Assembly (NCBI GenBank): GCA_035532415.1
Contig: DATKRB010000073.1
Span: 20,055-84,054 of the forward strand
Origin: DATKRB01 sp035532415
Lineage (GTDB): Bacteria; Actinomycetota; Acidimicrobiia; Acidimicrobiales; RAAP-2
DNA length: 64,000 nt
Direction of reading: 5' to 3'
The notes below the pieces were generated by a model. That model was given only the letters and a program-made list of their open reading frames with translations. It searched no databases and was not told the origin of the DNA. Below are positions 17,763 through 27,076 of this stretch, piece by piece. How positions within the stretch are numbered: the first letter of the stretch is position 1; every line of letters begins with the position of its first letter. Both the position numbers and the translations under genes were made by a program.

Positions 17763-18617
17763 ATGCCAGGACGCATGGAGGGAAAGGTCGCGTTCATCAC
17801 CGGGGCCGGTCGGGGCCAGGGTCGTAGCCATGCCGTGCGGCTGGCGCAGGAGGGCGCGGACATCATCGCCGTCGACATCTGCGAGGACATCGCCACCAAC
17901 CCGTACCCGATGAGCTCCGCCGAGGACCTGGCCCAGACGGTGAAGGAGGTCGAGGCGCTCGACCGGCGGATCGTGGCCCGCAAGGCCGACGTGCGCGACC
18001 GTGAGCAGCTGCGGTCGGCGCTGGCCGAGGGGGTCGCCGAGCTCGGCCACCTCGATGTCCTGGTGGCCAACGCCGGGATCTGCCCGCTCAACACCCCGGG
18101 GATCCAGCCCTTCGTCGACGCGTTCGACGTCGACTTCATCGGGGTCGTCAACGCGGTGAACGTGTCGCTCCCCCATCTCGGATCGGGGTCGTCCATCGTC
18201 ATCACCGGCTCGACCGCGGGCATGATGGAAGGCGCCGTGGACAACCCCGAGCTGGGCGCCGGTGGCGCCGGCTACGGCCTCGCCAAGAAGCTGCTCATCA
18301 CCTACACCGAGGCGCTGGCCCTTCAGACCGCCAGGGACTTCGTCCGGGTGAACTGCATCCATCCGACCAACTGCAACACCCACCTCCTCCATCAGGAGGC
18401 GATCTACAAGAGCTTCCGGCCCGACCTCGAGAACCCGACGCGTGAGGACGCCGAGCAAGCCTTCGTGGTCTTTCAGGCGATGCCCATCCCGTACATCGAG
18501 CCGATCGACATCAGCAACCAGGTACTCTTCTTCGCCTCGGACGAGTCCCGCTACGTCACCGGCCTGAACGTGCGGGTGGACGCCGGGTCCCTCCTCAAGA
18601 CGCCGCACATCGGTTGA
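17763..18617 (+). CDS. Mycofactocin-coupled SDR-family oxidoreductase
   Basis: Short-chain dehydrogenase of 284 residues with GAGRGQGRSHA (14-24) and catalytic Ser150, Tyr171 and Lys175 (GYGLAKK). An insertion after the second strand (DICEDIATNPYPMSSAEDL) is the mark of the TIGR03971 group, whose NAD is not exchanged in solution but re-oxidised by mycofactocin. AGGAGG lies just upstream of the ATG. It starts a plus-strand run with an enoyl-CoA hydratase and an acyl-CoA dehydrogenase. The mft genes themselves are not in this window. Confidence 0.87.
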   Translation: MPGRMEGKVAFITGAGRGQGRSHAVRLAQEGADIIAVDICEDIATNPYPMSSAEDLAQTVKEVEALDRRIVARKADVRDREQLRSALAEGVAELGHLDVLVANAGICPLNTPGIQPFVDAFDVDFIGVVNAVNVSLPHLGSGSSIVITGSTAGMMEGAVDNPELGAGGAGYGLAKKLLITYTEALALQTARDFVRVNCIHPTNCNTHLLHQEAIYKSFRPDLENPTREDAEQAFVVFQAMPIPYIEPIDISNQVLFFASDESRYVTGLNVRVDAGSLLKTPHIG

Positions 18618-18663
18618 TGGCGGCAGCCAGCGCGGCGTCCGGGTACGGCCAGGCGGCCCGGAC

Positions 18664-19497
18664 ATGACCGCGGACGCCGACGGGTGGGCCGCTGCGGGCC
18701 TGCAATTCGAGATGGACGACGGGGTCGCCTGGCTCCGCCTGAACCGGCCCCAGAAGCGCAACGCCATCGACCGGCCGCTGCGGAACGCGCTCCTGGCCGC
18801 GATCCACGAGGTCGGCGAGGACCCCGCCATCCGGGCGGCCGTGATCACCGGCAACGGGCCGGCGTTCTCCTCGGGGGCCGATCTGACCCAGGAGGGCGGG
18901 CCCGTGGAGGTCCCCGAGGACAGGCGGCTGTCGGGCCCCAACGGCCCCCGGTCGGACGGCCTGCAGTACGGCTGGGCGCGGCTCATGGACGCCATCTGGA
19001 AGAGTGAGAAGCCGTTCCTGGCGGCGGTCAACGGCGTCGCCGCCGGGGGCGGGTGCCAGCTGGCCCTGGCGTGTGACCTGATCCTGGCCTCGGAGGAGGC
19101 CTCCTTCTGGGAGATCTTCGTCCGCCGGGGGCTCCCGCTCGAAGGGGGTGGAGCGTGGATCCTGCCACGGCTCACGAGCCTGGTCCGGGCCAAGGAGCTG
19201 GCGATATTCGGCGAGCCCCTCAGCGCTCCCGACGCGGAGCGGTGGGGCATGGTCAACCGGTGCGTCCCGGTGGCCGAGTTCGACACGACCGTCCGCGAGT
19301 GGGCCCGGCGACTCGCCAGTGGGCCGACGGTGCGGATCGGTCACATAAAGGGGCAGCTGAACGCCTCGCTCGAGAGCACCATGGCCGCGACGTTCCGCGA
19401 GGAGGCCACCCTCCTCGGGATCGGAGGCGGCGAGGACTCCGGGGAGGCGATGCTCGCCTACGTCGAGCGGAGGGACCCCGAATTCACGGGACGGTGA
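18664..19497 (+). CDS. Enoyl-CoA hydratase/isomerase-family protein
   Basis: Crotonase-fold protein of 277 residues. The oxyanion-hole segments are FSSGADL and NGVAAGGGCQLALACDLILA, and the region FVRRGLPLEGGGAW is where many members carry the second catalytic glutamate. The fold serves hydratases, isomerases and hydrolases, so substrate and reaction stay open. It is 46 bases after the SDR and 46 bases before the acyl-CoA dehydrogenase, which points to degradation of an acyl-CoA. Confidence 0.85.
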   Translation: MTADADGWAAAGLQFEMDDGVAWLRLNRPQKRNAIDRPLRNALLAAIHEVGEDPAIRAAVITGNGPAFSSGADLTQEGGPVEVPEDRRLSGPNGPRSDGLQYGWARLMDAIWKSEKPFLAAVNGVAAGGGCQLALACDLILASEEASFWEIFVRRGLPLEGGGAWILPRLTSLVRAKELAIFGEPLSAPDAERWGMVNRCVPVAEFDTTVREWARRLASGPTVRIGHIKGQLNASLESTMAATFREEATLLGIGGGEDSGEAMLAYVERRDPEFTGR

Positions 19498-19543
19498 GCG
19501 TGTCGCACTTGGCGATCGCCGCCGACCGCGCCAGAATCTCCGG

Positions 19544-20833
19544 GTGACCGACCAGGACGACCAGATGCTCTCCGGGCTGCGCGGATGGCTCGCCGGCCAT
19601 TGGGACAGCGACCTCACCCTCCGGGAGTGGTGGGTCCGGCTCGGAGAGGCTGGCTGGGCGGCACCGGCCTGGCCGGTCGACTGGTACGGCCACGGCCTCT
19701 CCCTGGCCGGCGCGGCGCAGGTGAACGACGCCATCGTGGATTTCGGCGCCGTGCCCGGCGCCGGGGGCTTCGGCGTCGGCATGGTCGGACCGACACTCTT
19801 CGCCCACGGTGACGAGGACCAGCGACGACGTCACCTGAGGGACATCGCCACCGGGGGCCTGGCATGGTGCCAGCTCTTCAGCGAGCCCGGCGCCGGGTCG
19901 GACCTGGCCGGCCTGCAGACCAGGGCCTACCCCGACGGCGAGACGTGGGTGGTCACCGGGCAGAAGGTGTGGACGTCGGGCGGCCAGTACGCCGATCGGG
20001 CGATGCTCCTGGCGAGGACCGACGTCGACGTGCCCAAGCACGCGGGGATCTCCTACTTCCTGATCGACATGCATCAGCCGGGGGTGGAGGTCCGGCCGTT
20101 GCGTGAGATGACCGGCCGCTCCTTCTTCAACGAGGTGTTCCTGACCGAGGCCCGGGTCAGCGCGCGCGACCTCGTCGGAGGCGAGGGCAACGGGTGGGCC
20201 GTGGCCAACACCACCCTGGCGCACGAGCGGGCACTGTCCGGCGCCCACGGGGCGACGAGCGACGCCCTGCCCGGCTCGGTTGCGGGAGACCTCGACCGGC
20301 GGGTCGGTGACTTCGCCGTCGAGCGGGGCGGGGCGGGCGCGAGCCGTTCGGTCTCGCAGCGCCTGACCGATCTGGCCCGCTCGCACCACCGCGCCGGCGA
20401 CCCGGTCGTTCGTCAGGGACTGGTGCAGCTCTACACGCTCGAACGCATCATCAACCTGACCGCACAACGGGTCCGGGCGACGGAGACGGCGGGCCGGGAG
20501 GTCGCCGGCACCCCGAACCTGGCCAAGATGGCCCTGAGCCGGGCTCTTCGGATCCAACGGGACCTGACCTTCGGGATCCTCGGGCCCGACGGCATGCAGT
20601 TCGACTACGAGCCCGGCGACGGTTCTGCCGGCGCCTCCGGGACCGACGGCGCGGCCCGGCCCGAGGAGGCTCGTCAGCTCGTGGAGGAAGCCCTCTTCGC
20701 TCAGGCCCCGCAGATTTACGGTGGATCGGAGCAGATCCAGCGCAACATCGTCGGTGAGCGGGTGCTGGGCCTGGCCAGGGAACCCCGGGAGGACCGCTCG
20801 ACCCCGTTCCGTGACCTGCCCCGCAACGGCTGA
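19544..20833 (+). CDS. Acyl-CoA dehydrogenase
   Basis: FAD-dependent dehydrogenase of 429 residues. Signature segments are LFSEPGAGSDLAGLQTRA, VTGQKVWTSGG and the C-terminal APQIYGGSEQIQRNIVGERV. It has the FadE layout: helical N-terminus, beta domain, helical C-terminus. A loop rich in Gly/Ser/Ala/Asp lies between GMQFDYEPG and EEARQLVEEALF, and another Gly/Ala-rich loop near SVAGDLDRRVG. The start is the GTG at 19544. It ends 17 bases before the convergent reductase gene. Unlike the remnant at 7.6 kb this copy is intact. Confidence 0.88.
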   Translation: MTDQDDQMLSGLRGWLAGHWDSDLTLREWWVRLGEAGWAAPAWPVDWYGHGLSLAGAAQVNDAIVDFGAVPGAGGFGVGMVGPTLFAHGDEDQRRRHLRDIATGGLAWCQLFSEPGAGSDLAGLQTRAYPDGETWVVTGQKVWTSGGQYADRAMLLARTDVDVPKHAGISYFLIDMHQPGVEVRPLREMTGRSFFNEVFLTEARVSARDLVGGEGNGWAVANTTLAHERALSGAHGATSDALPGSVAGDLDRRVGDFAVERGGAGASRSVSQRLTDLARSHHRAGDPVVRQGLVQLYTLERIINLTAQRVRATETAGREVAGTPNLAKMALSRALRIQRDLTFGILGPDGMQFDYEPGDGSAGASGTDGAARPEEARQLVEEALFAQAPQIYGGSEQIQRNIVGERVLGLAREPREDRSTPFRDLPRNG

Positions 20834-20850
20834 CGGCGGGGTACCGACCC

Positions 20851-21498
20851 TCAGTCGAAGGAGGGTGAGCGGGTCCGCGTCCTCTTCAGCTCGAAGAAGC
20901 CGTCGGTGGCCGCGACGAGAAGGACGCCGTCCCAGAGCTTGCCGGCCGCTTCCCCGCGAGGGGTCGGCGTCACCACCGGACCGAAGAACGCGTTGCCGTC
21001 GACGCTGATCACCGGTGTCCCCACGTCGATCCCCACCTGGTCCATCCCGCGATGGTGCGACGCCTTGACCTCTTCGTCCAGATCAGGGGAGTCGGCTGCC
21101 TCGAGCAGCGAGGCGGGCAGGCCGACCTCGGCAAGCGCTTCGGCGAGGGCTTCGGGTCCCCGGCTCTGTCGGTCGTGGTACCGGGTTCCAATGGCCGTAT
21201 AGAGCGGAAGGAGGATCTCGTCGCCCCGCTCCCGTGCGGCGGCCGTGCAGATCCGGACCGGCCCCCACGCCCGCTCCATCCGAGCGAGGTACTCCTCGGT
21301 CAGGCCATCCCCGCCGTGCTGCTTCAGATTCAGGTAGGCGAGCGACATGACGTGCCAGCGGGTCGACACCGGCCGGACCTTCTCCACCTCGAGCATCCAA
21401 CGTGAGGTGATCCAGGCCCAGGGGCAAAGAGGATCGAACCAGAAGTCGGCCGTGCTGGTCGTCCTGTCCGCAACGGGGCTGTCCGCAAGGGGGCTCAT
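20851..21498 (-). CDS. Mycothiol-dependent reductase of the Rv2466c type (DsbA fold)
   Basis: Thioredoxin-fold protein of 215 residues closely resembling mycobacterial Rv2466c, which uses mycothiol to reduce nitro compounds. Matching stretches are ADFWFDPLCPWAWITSRW, HVMSLAYLN, ERAWGPVRICTAAA, GTPVISVDGNAFFGPV and the end FFELKRTRTRSPSFD. The active site reads C25-P-W-A28, so the second cysteine of the usual CPWC is lost. One cysteine is enough for a mechanism with a mycothiol mixed disulfide. I prefer the ATG at 21498; an ATG at 21513 is possible. Neither has a strong ribosome-binding site. Confidence 0.85.
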   Translation of the reverse strand: MSPLADSPVADRTTSTADFWFDPLCPWAWITSRWMLEVEKVRPVSTRWHVMSLAYLNLKQHGGDGLTEEYLARMERAWGPVRICTAAARERGDEILLPLYTAIGTRYHDRQSRGPEALAEALAEVGLPASLLEAADSPDLDEEVKASHHRGMDQVGIDVGTPVISVDGNAFFGPVVTPTPRGEAAGKLWDGVLLVAATDGFFELKRTRTRSPSFD

Positions 21499-21602
21499 AG
21501 GAGATCCAACCATCCGGCCCCTGCCCTTGTTCCGGCACCCGCTCCCGGGGACCGTCGCCGGGGTCCATCCCTGCGGTCGGCGGCGGGCCGGGGACCGTCG
21601 CC

Positions 21603-22487
21603 TCAGGCCCGGCCCGGCAGAGCGATCCTGCGGAGCCAGCGCCGGGGTGGCTTCCATCCGGCGGGCTTCGAGACCACCAGGGCGAAGGAGGTAGTGGTGA
21701 ACTCACCGAGGGCGGTCCGGAGGTGGGTATCGGTGAAGGGCGGCAGGTCGACGTGACGGTCGGCGGGGGCGTCCCCTTCGGTCAGGTCCGCCTCCACCTC
21801 ATAACCCTCGCGACGCAGCCGGTCGACCAGCAGCTCGACGTCCCTCCGGCGGTAGAGCACGGTGGCGCCGGCCTCGACCGTCCGCTCGTTGGACGAGACG
21901 TTCAGCTCGGTGGTGTGCACGGCGACGCCGCCGGGGCGGAGGCACCGCATCTGCTCCCCGACGAAGTCCGCCCCGGCGGCGATCGACCCCAGGTGCTCGA
22001 GCGCGCACGAGGACCAGGTGAAGTCGAAACCTCTGAGGTCGTCGGGGATCTCGTTCATGTCGACGTGGCGGAACGTCGTCCGGCGCGCGAACTCCTCGGG
22101 CTCGCACAACCCGTGGTCGTTCAGTTGGAGGATCCCGCCCGCGTACTCGTCACCCGTTGCCGTCCAACCGGCCGCGGCGGCGGCATCGGGACCGAGGTCG
22201 GTGGCCACCACCTCGCTCCCCTGGCCGGCGAAGAGCGCGGCGAGCGGCTCCCTGCCCACCCCGAAACCCAGTCCCCTCCGCCCGGGCCGCAACATGTCGC
22301 GCTCGTGAAGCGCGGCGCAGATGAACAGCCACTCCCACATCTTCCGGTGCATGACCAGAGGCTTCGGATCGGTACGGTTGGGATCCCACACCGGACGAAG
22401 CCGCTCGGACCAGACGCGGAGCTCCGGCGAAAGGAGCGAGGCCTGCGAGCAAACCTGCGAAGTGAGCATCTCGGGCGATGTTGCCAC
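21603..22487 (-). CDS. SAM-dependent methyltransferase (class I)
   Basis: Protein of about 294 residues with a Rossmann methyltransferase core: GLGFGVGREPLAALFAGQG binds SAM, VVATDLG ends the second strand, and FDFTWSSCALEHLGSIAAG plus CLRPGGVAVHTTELN are motifs post-I to III. The N-terminal part (MHRKMWEWLFICAALHER) resembles methyltransferases found next to glycosyltransferases in surface-sugar clusters. The start is uncertain: GTG at 22487, with a G-rich stretch upstream, or ATG at 22469. It is divergent from lepB. Confidence 0.75.
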   Translation of the reverse strand: MATSPEMLTSQVCSQASLLSPELRVWSERLRPVWDPNRTDPKPLVMHRKMWEWLFICAALHERDMLRPGRRGLGFGVGREPLAALFAGQGSEVVATDLGPDAAAAAGWTATGDEYAGGILQLNDHGLCEPEEFARRTTFRHVDMNEIPDDLRGFDFTWSSCALEHLGSIAAGADFVGEQMRCLRPGGVAVHTTELNVSSNERTVEAGATVLYRRRDVELLVDRLRREGYEVEADLTEGDAPADRHVDLPPFTDTHLRTALGEFTTTSFALVVSKPAGWKPPRRWLRRIALPGRA

Positions 22488-22585
22488 ATCCCCGCCCCCG
22501 CAGGTGACGGGTGGCGGCCCGCGTCCTCCCGGTCTGCCGCACCTCGACCCCGGACGGATCCCCGGGAAGGTAGCCTCTCGGACCT

Positions 22586-23362
22586 GTGTCCCCGACGGAA
22601 CCGGAAGCAGCGAGGCCGGTGATCGGCGACCAGGGGGTGCCATCGGCGTACCAGGACGGCTCTTCGGATGCGGTGCCTGGCGGAGGGGTGGGTGGGGGTG
22701 GAAGCGGTGCTGGCGACCACGGACGGCCGGGGGTCGGCGGGCCCGGTGAGGACCCTGGGCTGACCGCGCCGGGTCGGAAGGCGGGAGCCAGGTCGACCCA
22801 CCGCTCCGGGAGGTGGCTCCTCGAGGCAGCCGTCATCGTGGTCGTCGCACTGGTGGTGGCGGTCCTGCTCCGCACCTTCGTGGTGCAGACCTTCTACATC
22901 CCGTCGGAGTCGATGCAGCCGACGCTGCAGGTCGGCGACCGCATCCTGGTGAACAAGCTCAGCTACCACTTTCACGGAGTGGGCCGTTCCGACATCGTGG
23001 TGTTCCGACGACCACCGCTCGAGGAGAAGACCTGTAGCGGGCCTCTGGTCAACGACCTGGTGAAACGCGTCATCGGTCTGCCCGGCGAGACCATCTCCCT
23101 GAGCCAGGGGAACGTGATGATCAACGGGAAGCGGCTCCCCGAGCCGTGGCTGCCGTCCGGGGACCAGACCGGTCCGGGGCCGGGATCGGCACCTTTCTCC
23201 CTGGCCAAGCCGTACAAGGTCCCCGCCGGAGAGTACTTCCTGATGGGCGACAACCGGACCTACTCGTGCGACAGCCGCTACTGGGGCCCTATACCGAGAT
23301 CGCTCATCGTCGGCAAGGTCGACTTCAGGATCTGGCCGCTCACCCGCCTCGGCATCTTTTAG
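22586..23362 (+). CDS. lepB: Signal peptidase I
   Basis: Membrane peptidase of 258 residues that removes Sec and Tat signal peptides outside the membrane. A Gly-rich N-terminal tail of about 70 residues precedes one membrane helix (79-96). The catalytic Ser109 lies in IPSESMQPTL and the general base Lys160 in KRVIGLPGE; the last box is GDNRTYSCDSRYWGP. Two cysteines (Cys150 and Cys228) could form an extracellular disulfide. The GTG at 22586 is the first usable start. The next gene follows after 70 bases. Confidence 0.93.
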   Translation: MSPTEPEAARPVIGDQGVPSAYQDGSSDAVPGGGVGGGGSGAGDHGRPGVGGPGEDPGLTAPGRKAGARSTHRSGRWLLEAAVIVVVALVVAVLLRTFVVQTFYIPSESMQPTLQVGDRILVNKLSYHFHGVGRSDIVVFRRPPLEEKTCSGPLVNDLVKRVIGLPGETISLSQGNVMINGKRLPEPWLPSGDQTGPGPGSAPFSLAKPYKVPAGEYFLMGDNRTYSCDSRYWGPIPRSLIVGKVDFRIWPLTRLGIF

Positions 23363-23432
23363 CCCCGCCACCCCGATCCGGGGGGTGGACCGATACCATC
23401 GTGCCAAGCGCGGAGCGAACGGAAGGGGCAGC

Positions 23433-24527
23433 GTGATCCTGCATCGTGACGGCGCGGCCCGTCGCGACGACCCGGCGGCGACACCTTCTTCAGTGCCCGA
23501 GATCGGGCGCTCCCTCCGGCGCGAGCGGACACGGCAGGGGCTCGGGATCGAAGACGTGAGCGTCAGGACGGGCGTCGACCCCCGGCAGCTCCAGGGTCTC
23601 GAGGGGGGCACGGTCGACCGTCTCCCGGACCGGGTGCAGACGCTGAAGATCCTCCGCCTCTACGCCGATTTCCTCGGGCTGCCCGGTGAACGGTACGTCC
23701 TGGTGCTCGTGGACCATTGGCCCACCGGATCGCTCGCCACACCGGTCGTGAGGGTGCACCCCCGGCGACCCGACGACACCGGGGCCATCCCCGTCGTCGT
23801 CCCCTCTCTCTCCGCCGGCGCCCCGACCGGCATCCCTGACGAGGACCACCGGACCGGTGAGATACCCGTGTCGACCGGAACAGCGTCGACCGGGGCGCTG
23901 ATCCCGCCGATGCCCGGTCCCGCCGCCACGTCCAGCGGACCTCTCGGCGGGTTCGGGCCCGAACCCGCTACCGCCCAGGTGCCGCGCATCGACACCACCG
24001 GTCCCCTTCCGGCTGTCCCCGGATGGTCCGGTTCGGCCAAACCCCGAGCGTCCCCCGTCCTCAAGGTCGTCGTCGGCGTGCTGGCCCTCGCCCTGGCGGT
24101 CGGGATCGCCGGGATCGTGATCAACGAGACCCACCCGCAGTGGCTCCGGAACCTCGGCGTCACCCATGGCCCCGCAGGATCCAAGCTCGCTCCCACGGGG
24201 ACGAACCCGGTGAACCCGGCTCCGACCTTCAGCCAGGTGGCCTCCCCGGCGGGGACCGCCTCATTCGTCGTGCGGGCCAGCTCCTTCGTCGTCTCGGTCC
24301 TCGCGGTCGGGAGCGCGAGCTGGATGCAGATCGGCGAGCCGGGCTCCGCGCCCCTCTTCAGCGGGATCGTGCAGGCGGGGAACAAGGAGACCTTCACGGT
24401 CCACCGCGCCCTGGTGGTTGAGGTCGGGGCTTCGTCTGCCCGCGCCTTCGTCGCTGTCGGGCAGAAGCTGGTCGGGGGCTACGTTCCGTCGACGGCCCCG
24501 TTCACCATGACCTTTCGGACAAGCTGA
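23433..24527 (+). CDS. RodZ-like protein (HTH-25, membrane helix, DUF4115)
   Basis: Protein of 364 residues with the RodZ plan: an N-terminal Xre-type helix-turn-helix (about 24-60, SLRRERTRQGLGIEDVSVRT), a long Pro/Thr-rich linker, one membrane helix (about 210-230) and an extracytoplasmic DUF4115-type beta domain. RodZ links cell-shape machinery to the membrane. In actinomycetes without MreB its role is less certain. I use the GTG at 23433, preceded by GGAAGGGG; the frame extends to an ATG at 23385. It ends 12 bases before the end of gyrA, which points the other way. Confidence 0.75.
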   Translation: MILHRDGAARRDDPAATPSSVPEIGRSLRRERTRQGLGIEDVSVRTGVDPRQLQGLEGGTVDRLPDRVQTLKILRLYADFLGLPGERYVLVLVDHWPTGSLATPVVRVHPRRPDDTGAIPVVVPSLSAGAPTGIPDEDHRTGEIPVSTGTASTGALIPPMPGPAATSSGPLGGFGPEPATAQVPRIDTTGPLPAVPGWSGSAKPRASPVLKVVVGVLALALAVGIAGIVINETHPQWLRNLGVTHGPAGSKLAPTGTNPVNPAPTFSQVASPAGTASFVVRASSFVVSVLAVGSASWMQIGEPGSAPLFSGIVQAGNKETFTVHRALVVEVGASSARAFVAVGQKLVGGYVPSTAPFTMTFRTS

Positions 24528-24539
24528 GGCCCTGACGGA

Positions 24540-27062
24540 TCAGGCAAATCCGGCAGTCACCTGCTCGTTCTCCTCGGCGTCCACTACCGCCGCCGCCGCG
24601 GCGACGCTCTGGCCGTCGTCGAGATTGACGACCCGGACGCCCGTGGCGTCACGGCCCTGCGAAGCGATCTCACGCACCGGCATGCGGATCGTGACCCCGC
24701 CAGTCGAGACCAGCAGGATCTCCTCGTCGAGCGAGACCATGAACGCGGCGACGACGCGGCCCCGCTTGGCCGTCAGTCGGATGCCCCGCACTCCCTGGCC
24801 GCCGCGGGCCTGCCGGTTGAAACGCTCGAGCTTGGTCCGCTTGCCGTAGCCGGCATCGGTCACCATCAGGATGTCGGTATCGTCACGAGCGACGTCAAGC
24901 GAGACCACCTGGTCCTCGTCCCTCAAGCGGATCCCGCGGACGCCGGCGGCGTCACGGCCCATCGCCCGGACGTCGTTCTCCGAGAAGCGGATCGTCATGC
25001 CCTTGCTGGTGACCTCGAACAGATCGTCCTCACCCCCGGTCGCCACCACCCGGACCAGCTCGTCGCCGTCGCGGAGATTGATGGCGATGAAGCCCTCGCG
25101 CCGTGACTTGTCGTACTCGGAGAACGCCGTCTTCTTCACCTGACCCCTGGCGGTGGCGAACACCAGGTACTGGTCGGGCGGGAAGTCGCGTGTCTGCACG
25201 ATGGCCTGCACCGTCTCACCCATCTCGAGCGGCAGCAGGTTCACCAGCGCCGTGCCCTTGGCGGTCCGCTCCTTCATCGGGATCTCGTGGCCCCGGAGAC
25301 GGTAGACCCGGCCGCGGTTGGAGAACAGCAGCAAGTAGGAGTGGGCGGTGGAGTGGACCACGTGGGCAACGAGGTCCTCCTCCTTCAGCCGGGCTCCCTG
25401 CACCCCGCGCCCACCACGCCCCTGGGTCCGGAATGCCGCGGCGGACACGGATTTCACGTAGCCGGCCGTCGTCATCGTCACGACGATCTCCTCGTCGTCG
25501 ATCAGGTCCTCCACCCCGAGCTCGCCCGGGTCGTGGGTGACGACGCTCCGCCTCTCGTTGGCGAACTTCTCGCGAATCTCTCCCAGCTCGGTGATGATCA
25601 CCGCGTGCAACTTGTCCGAGTCGCCCAGGATCGCCTCGAGCCCGGCGATGGTCTCCCTCAGCTTCGCCATCTCCTCCTCGAGCTCGGTCCGGCCGAGACG
25701 GGTCAGGCGACCGAGGGTCATGTCGAGGATGTGGCGGCCCTGTTCCTCGCTGAAGGAGAACGGCTCGGCCATGAGCGAGGCCAGCGCCGAGGGCCGGTCG
25801 TCGGATGCCCGGATGGTGGCGATCACCGCGTCGAGCATGTCGATCGCCCGAAGAAGCCCCTCGACGATGTGGGCGCGGGAGCGCGCCTTGTTCAGCCTGA
25901 ACTCCGAGCGCCGTGTGACCACCTCTACCTGATGGGCGACGTAGTGCGTCAGCACCTGTGCGAGGTTGAGCGTCCGCGGGACGCCGTCCACCAGTGCCAG
26001 GGTGTTGACCCCGAAGCTGGTCTGGAGCGGCGTGTGCTTGTAGAGCTTGTTCAGCACCACGTTCGCGTTCGCGTCGCGCTTGAGTCGGATGACCAGACGG
26101 GTCTGCTTGCCCGCCGAGGAGTCGAGCACCTCGGCGATGCCGTCGACCTCGCCGGACTTCACCAGGTCGTCGATCTTCTGGGCGATGACGCCGACCGACG
26201 TCTGGTAGGGCAACTCGGTCACCACGATCCGGGTGGCGTCGCGCCCCTCTTCTATCTCGGCGACCGCTCGCATCTTTATCGATCCCCGGCCGGTCCGGTA
26301 TGCGTCGAGGATCCCCTGGCGTCCGAGGATGAGGGCACCGGTCGGGAAGTCCGGGCCCTTCACGATGGTCATCAAATCGTCGGGCGAGGCCCCGGGATTG
26401 TTGATCAGGTGGATCGTCGCGTCGATGACCTCCCCGAGGTTGTGCGGGGGGATGTTCGTCGCCATCCCGACGGCGATGCCCTGCGACCCGTTCACGAGAA
26501 GGTTCGGGAAGCGAGCCGGCAGGACCTCTGGCTCTTCGGTCGAATTGGAGTAGTTCGGGATGAAATTGACGGTGTCCTCGTCGATGCCGGCCATGAGGTC
26601 GAGTGCGAGCGGCTGCAACCTGCACTCGGTGTACCGCATGGCCGCAGGGCCCTCGTCCGGTCCCGGGCCCCCGAAGCTCCCGTGACCGTCCACCAGAGGG
26701 TGGCGCATCGAGAACTCCTGCACCATCCGGACGAGGGCGTCGTAAATCGCCGAGTCCCCATGTGGATGGTAGGTGCCCATGACCTCCCCGACCACCGCCG
26801 CGCATTTCACATGCGGGCGATCCGGTCGGAGGTTCTGGTCGAACATCGAATAGAGGATCCGGCGATGGACCGGCTTCAACCCGTCGCGCACGTCGGGAAG
26901 CGCCCGCGAGACGATGACCGACATGGAGTACTCGAGGAACGAGCGCTCCATCTCCTCCTGGATCTCTATCGGCTCGACGAAACCGAGGACCGGGGCTTCC
27001 CCTTCCGGTCCTCTGCCGTTCCCGTTGGAACCGGCTGCGCCTCTCCTCGATTGTCGTGCCAT
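24540..27062 (-). CDS. gyrA: DNA gyrase subunit A
   Basis: Breakage-rejoining subunit of DNA gyrase, 840 residues. The catalytic tyrosine is Tyr144 in AMRYTECRL. The quinolone-binding region reads HPHGDSAIYDALVRM with Ser104 and Asp108, the residues usual in susceptible enzymes. The GyrA-box QGRGGRGV is present in the C-terminal DNA-wrapping pinwheel, whose blades repeat motifs such as VFATARGQVKKT and MVTDAGYGKRT. It starts at the ATG at 27062, 14 bases after gyrB, with which it is surely co-transcribed. Confidence 0.98.
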   Translation of the reverse strand: MARQSRRGAAGSNGNGRGPEGEAPVLGFVEPIEIQEEMERSFLEYSMSVIVSRALPDVRDGLKPVHRRILYSMFDQNLRPDRPHVKCAAVVGEVMGTYHPHGDSAIYDALVRMVQEFSMRHPLVDGHGSFGGPGPDEGPAAMRYTECRLQPLALDLMAGIDEDTVNFIPNYSNSTEEPEVLPARFPNLLVNGSQGIAVGMATNIPPHNLGEVIDATIHLINNPGASPDDLMTIVKGPDFPTGALILGRQGILDAYRTGRGSIKMRAVAEIEEGRDATRIVVTELPYQTSVGVIAQKIDDLVKSGEVDGIAEVLDSSAGKQTRLVIRLKRDANANVVLNKLYKHTPLQTSFGVNTLALVDGVPRTLNLAQVLTHYVAHQVEVVTRRSEFRLNKARSRAHIVEGLLRAIDMLDAVIATIRASDDRPSALASLMAEPFSFSEEQGRHILDMTLGRLTRLGRTELEEEMAKLRETIAGLEAILGDSDKLHAVIITELGEIREKFANERRSVVTHDPGELGVEDLIDDEEIVVTMTTAGYVKSVSAAAFRTQGRGGRGVQGARLKEEDLVAHVVHSTAHSYLLLFSNRGRVYRLRGHEIPMKERTAKGTALVNLLPLEMGETVQAIVQTRDFPPDQYLVFATARGQVKKTAFSEYDKSRREGFIAINLRDGDELVRVVATGGEDDLFEVTSKGMTIRFSENDVRAMGRDAAGVRGIRLRDEDQVVSLDVARDDTDILMVTDAGYGKRTKLERFNRQARGGQGVRGIRLTAKRGRVVAAFMVSLDEEILLVSTGGVTIRMPVREIASQGRDATGVRVVNLDDGQSVAAAAAVVDAEENEQVTAGFA

Positions 27063-27076
27063 GGTCGTCGCGCCCC

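Noticed and set aside
17618..18244. N-terminal extension of the mscR frame across the divergent SDR gene
   Set aside because: The MscR family begins at the GTG at 17617, which has a good ribosome-binding site; the upstream frame is antisense to the SDR gene.
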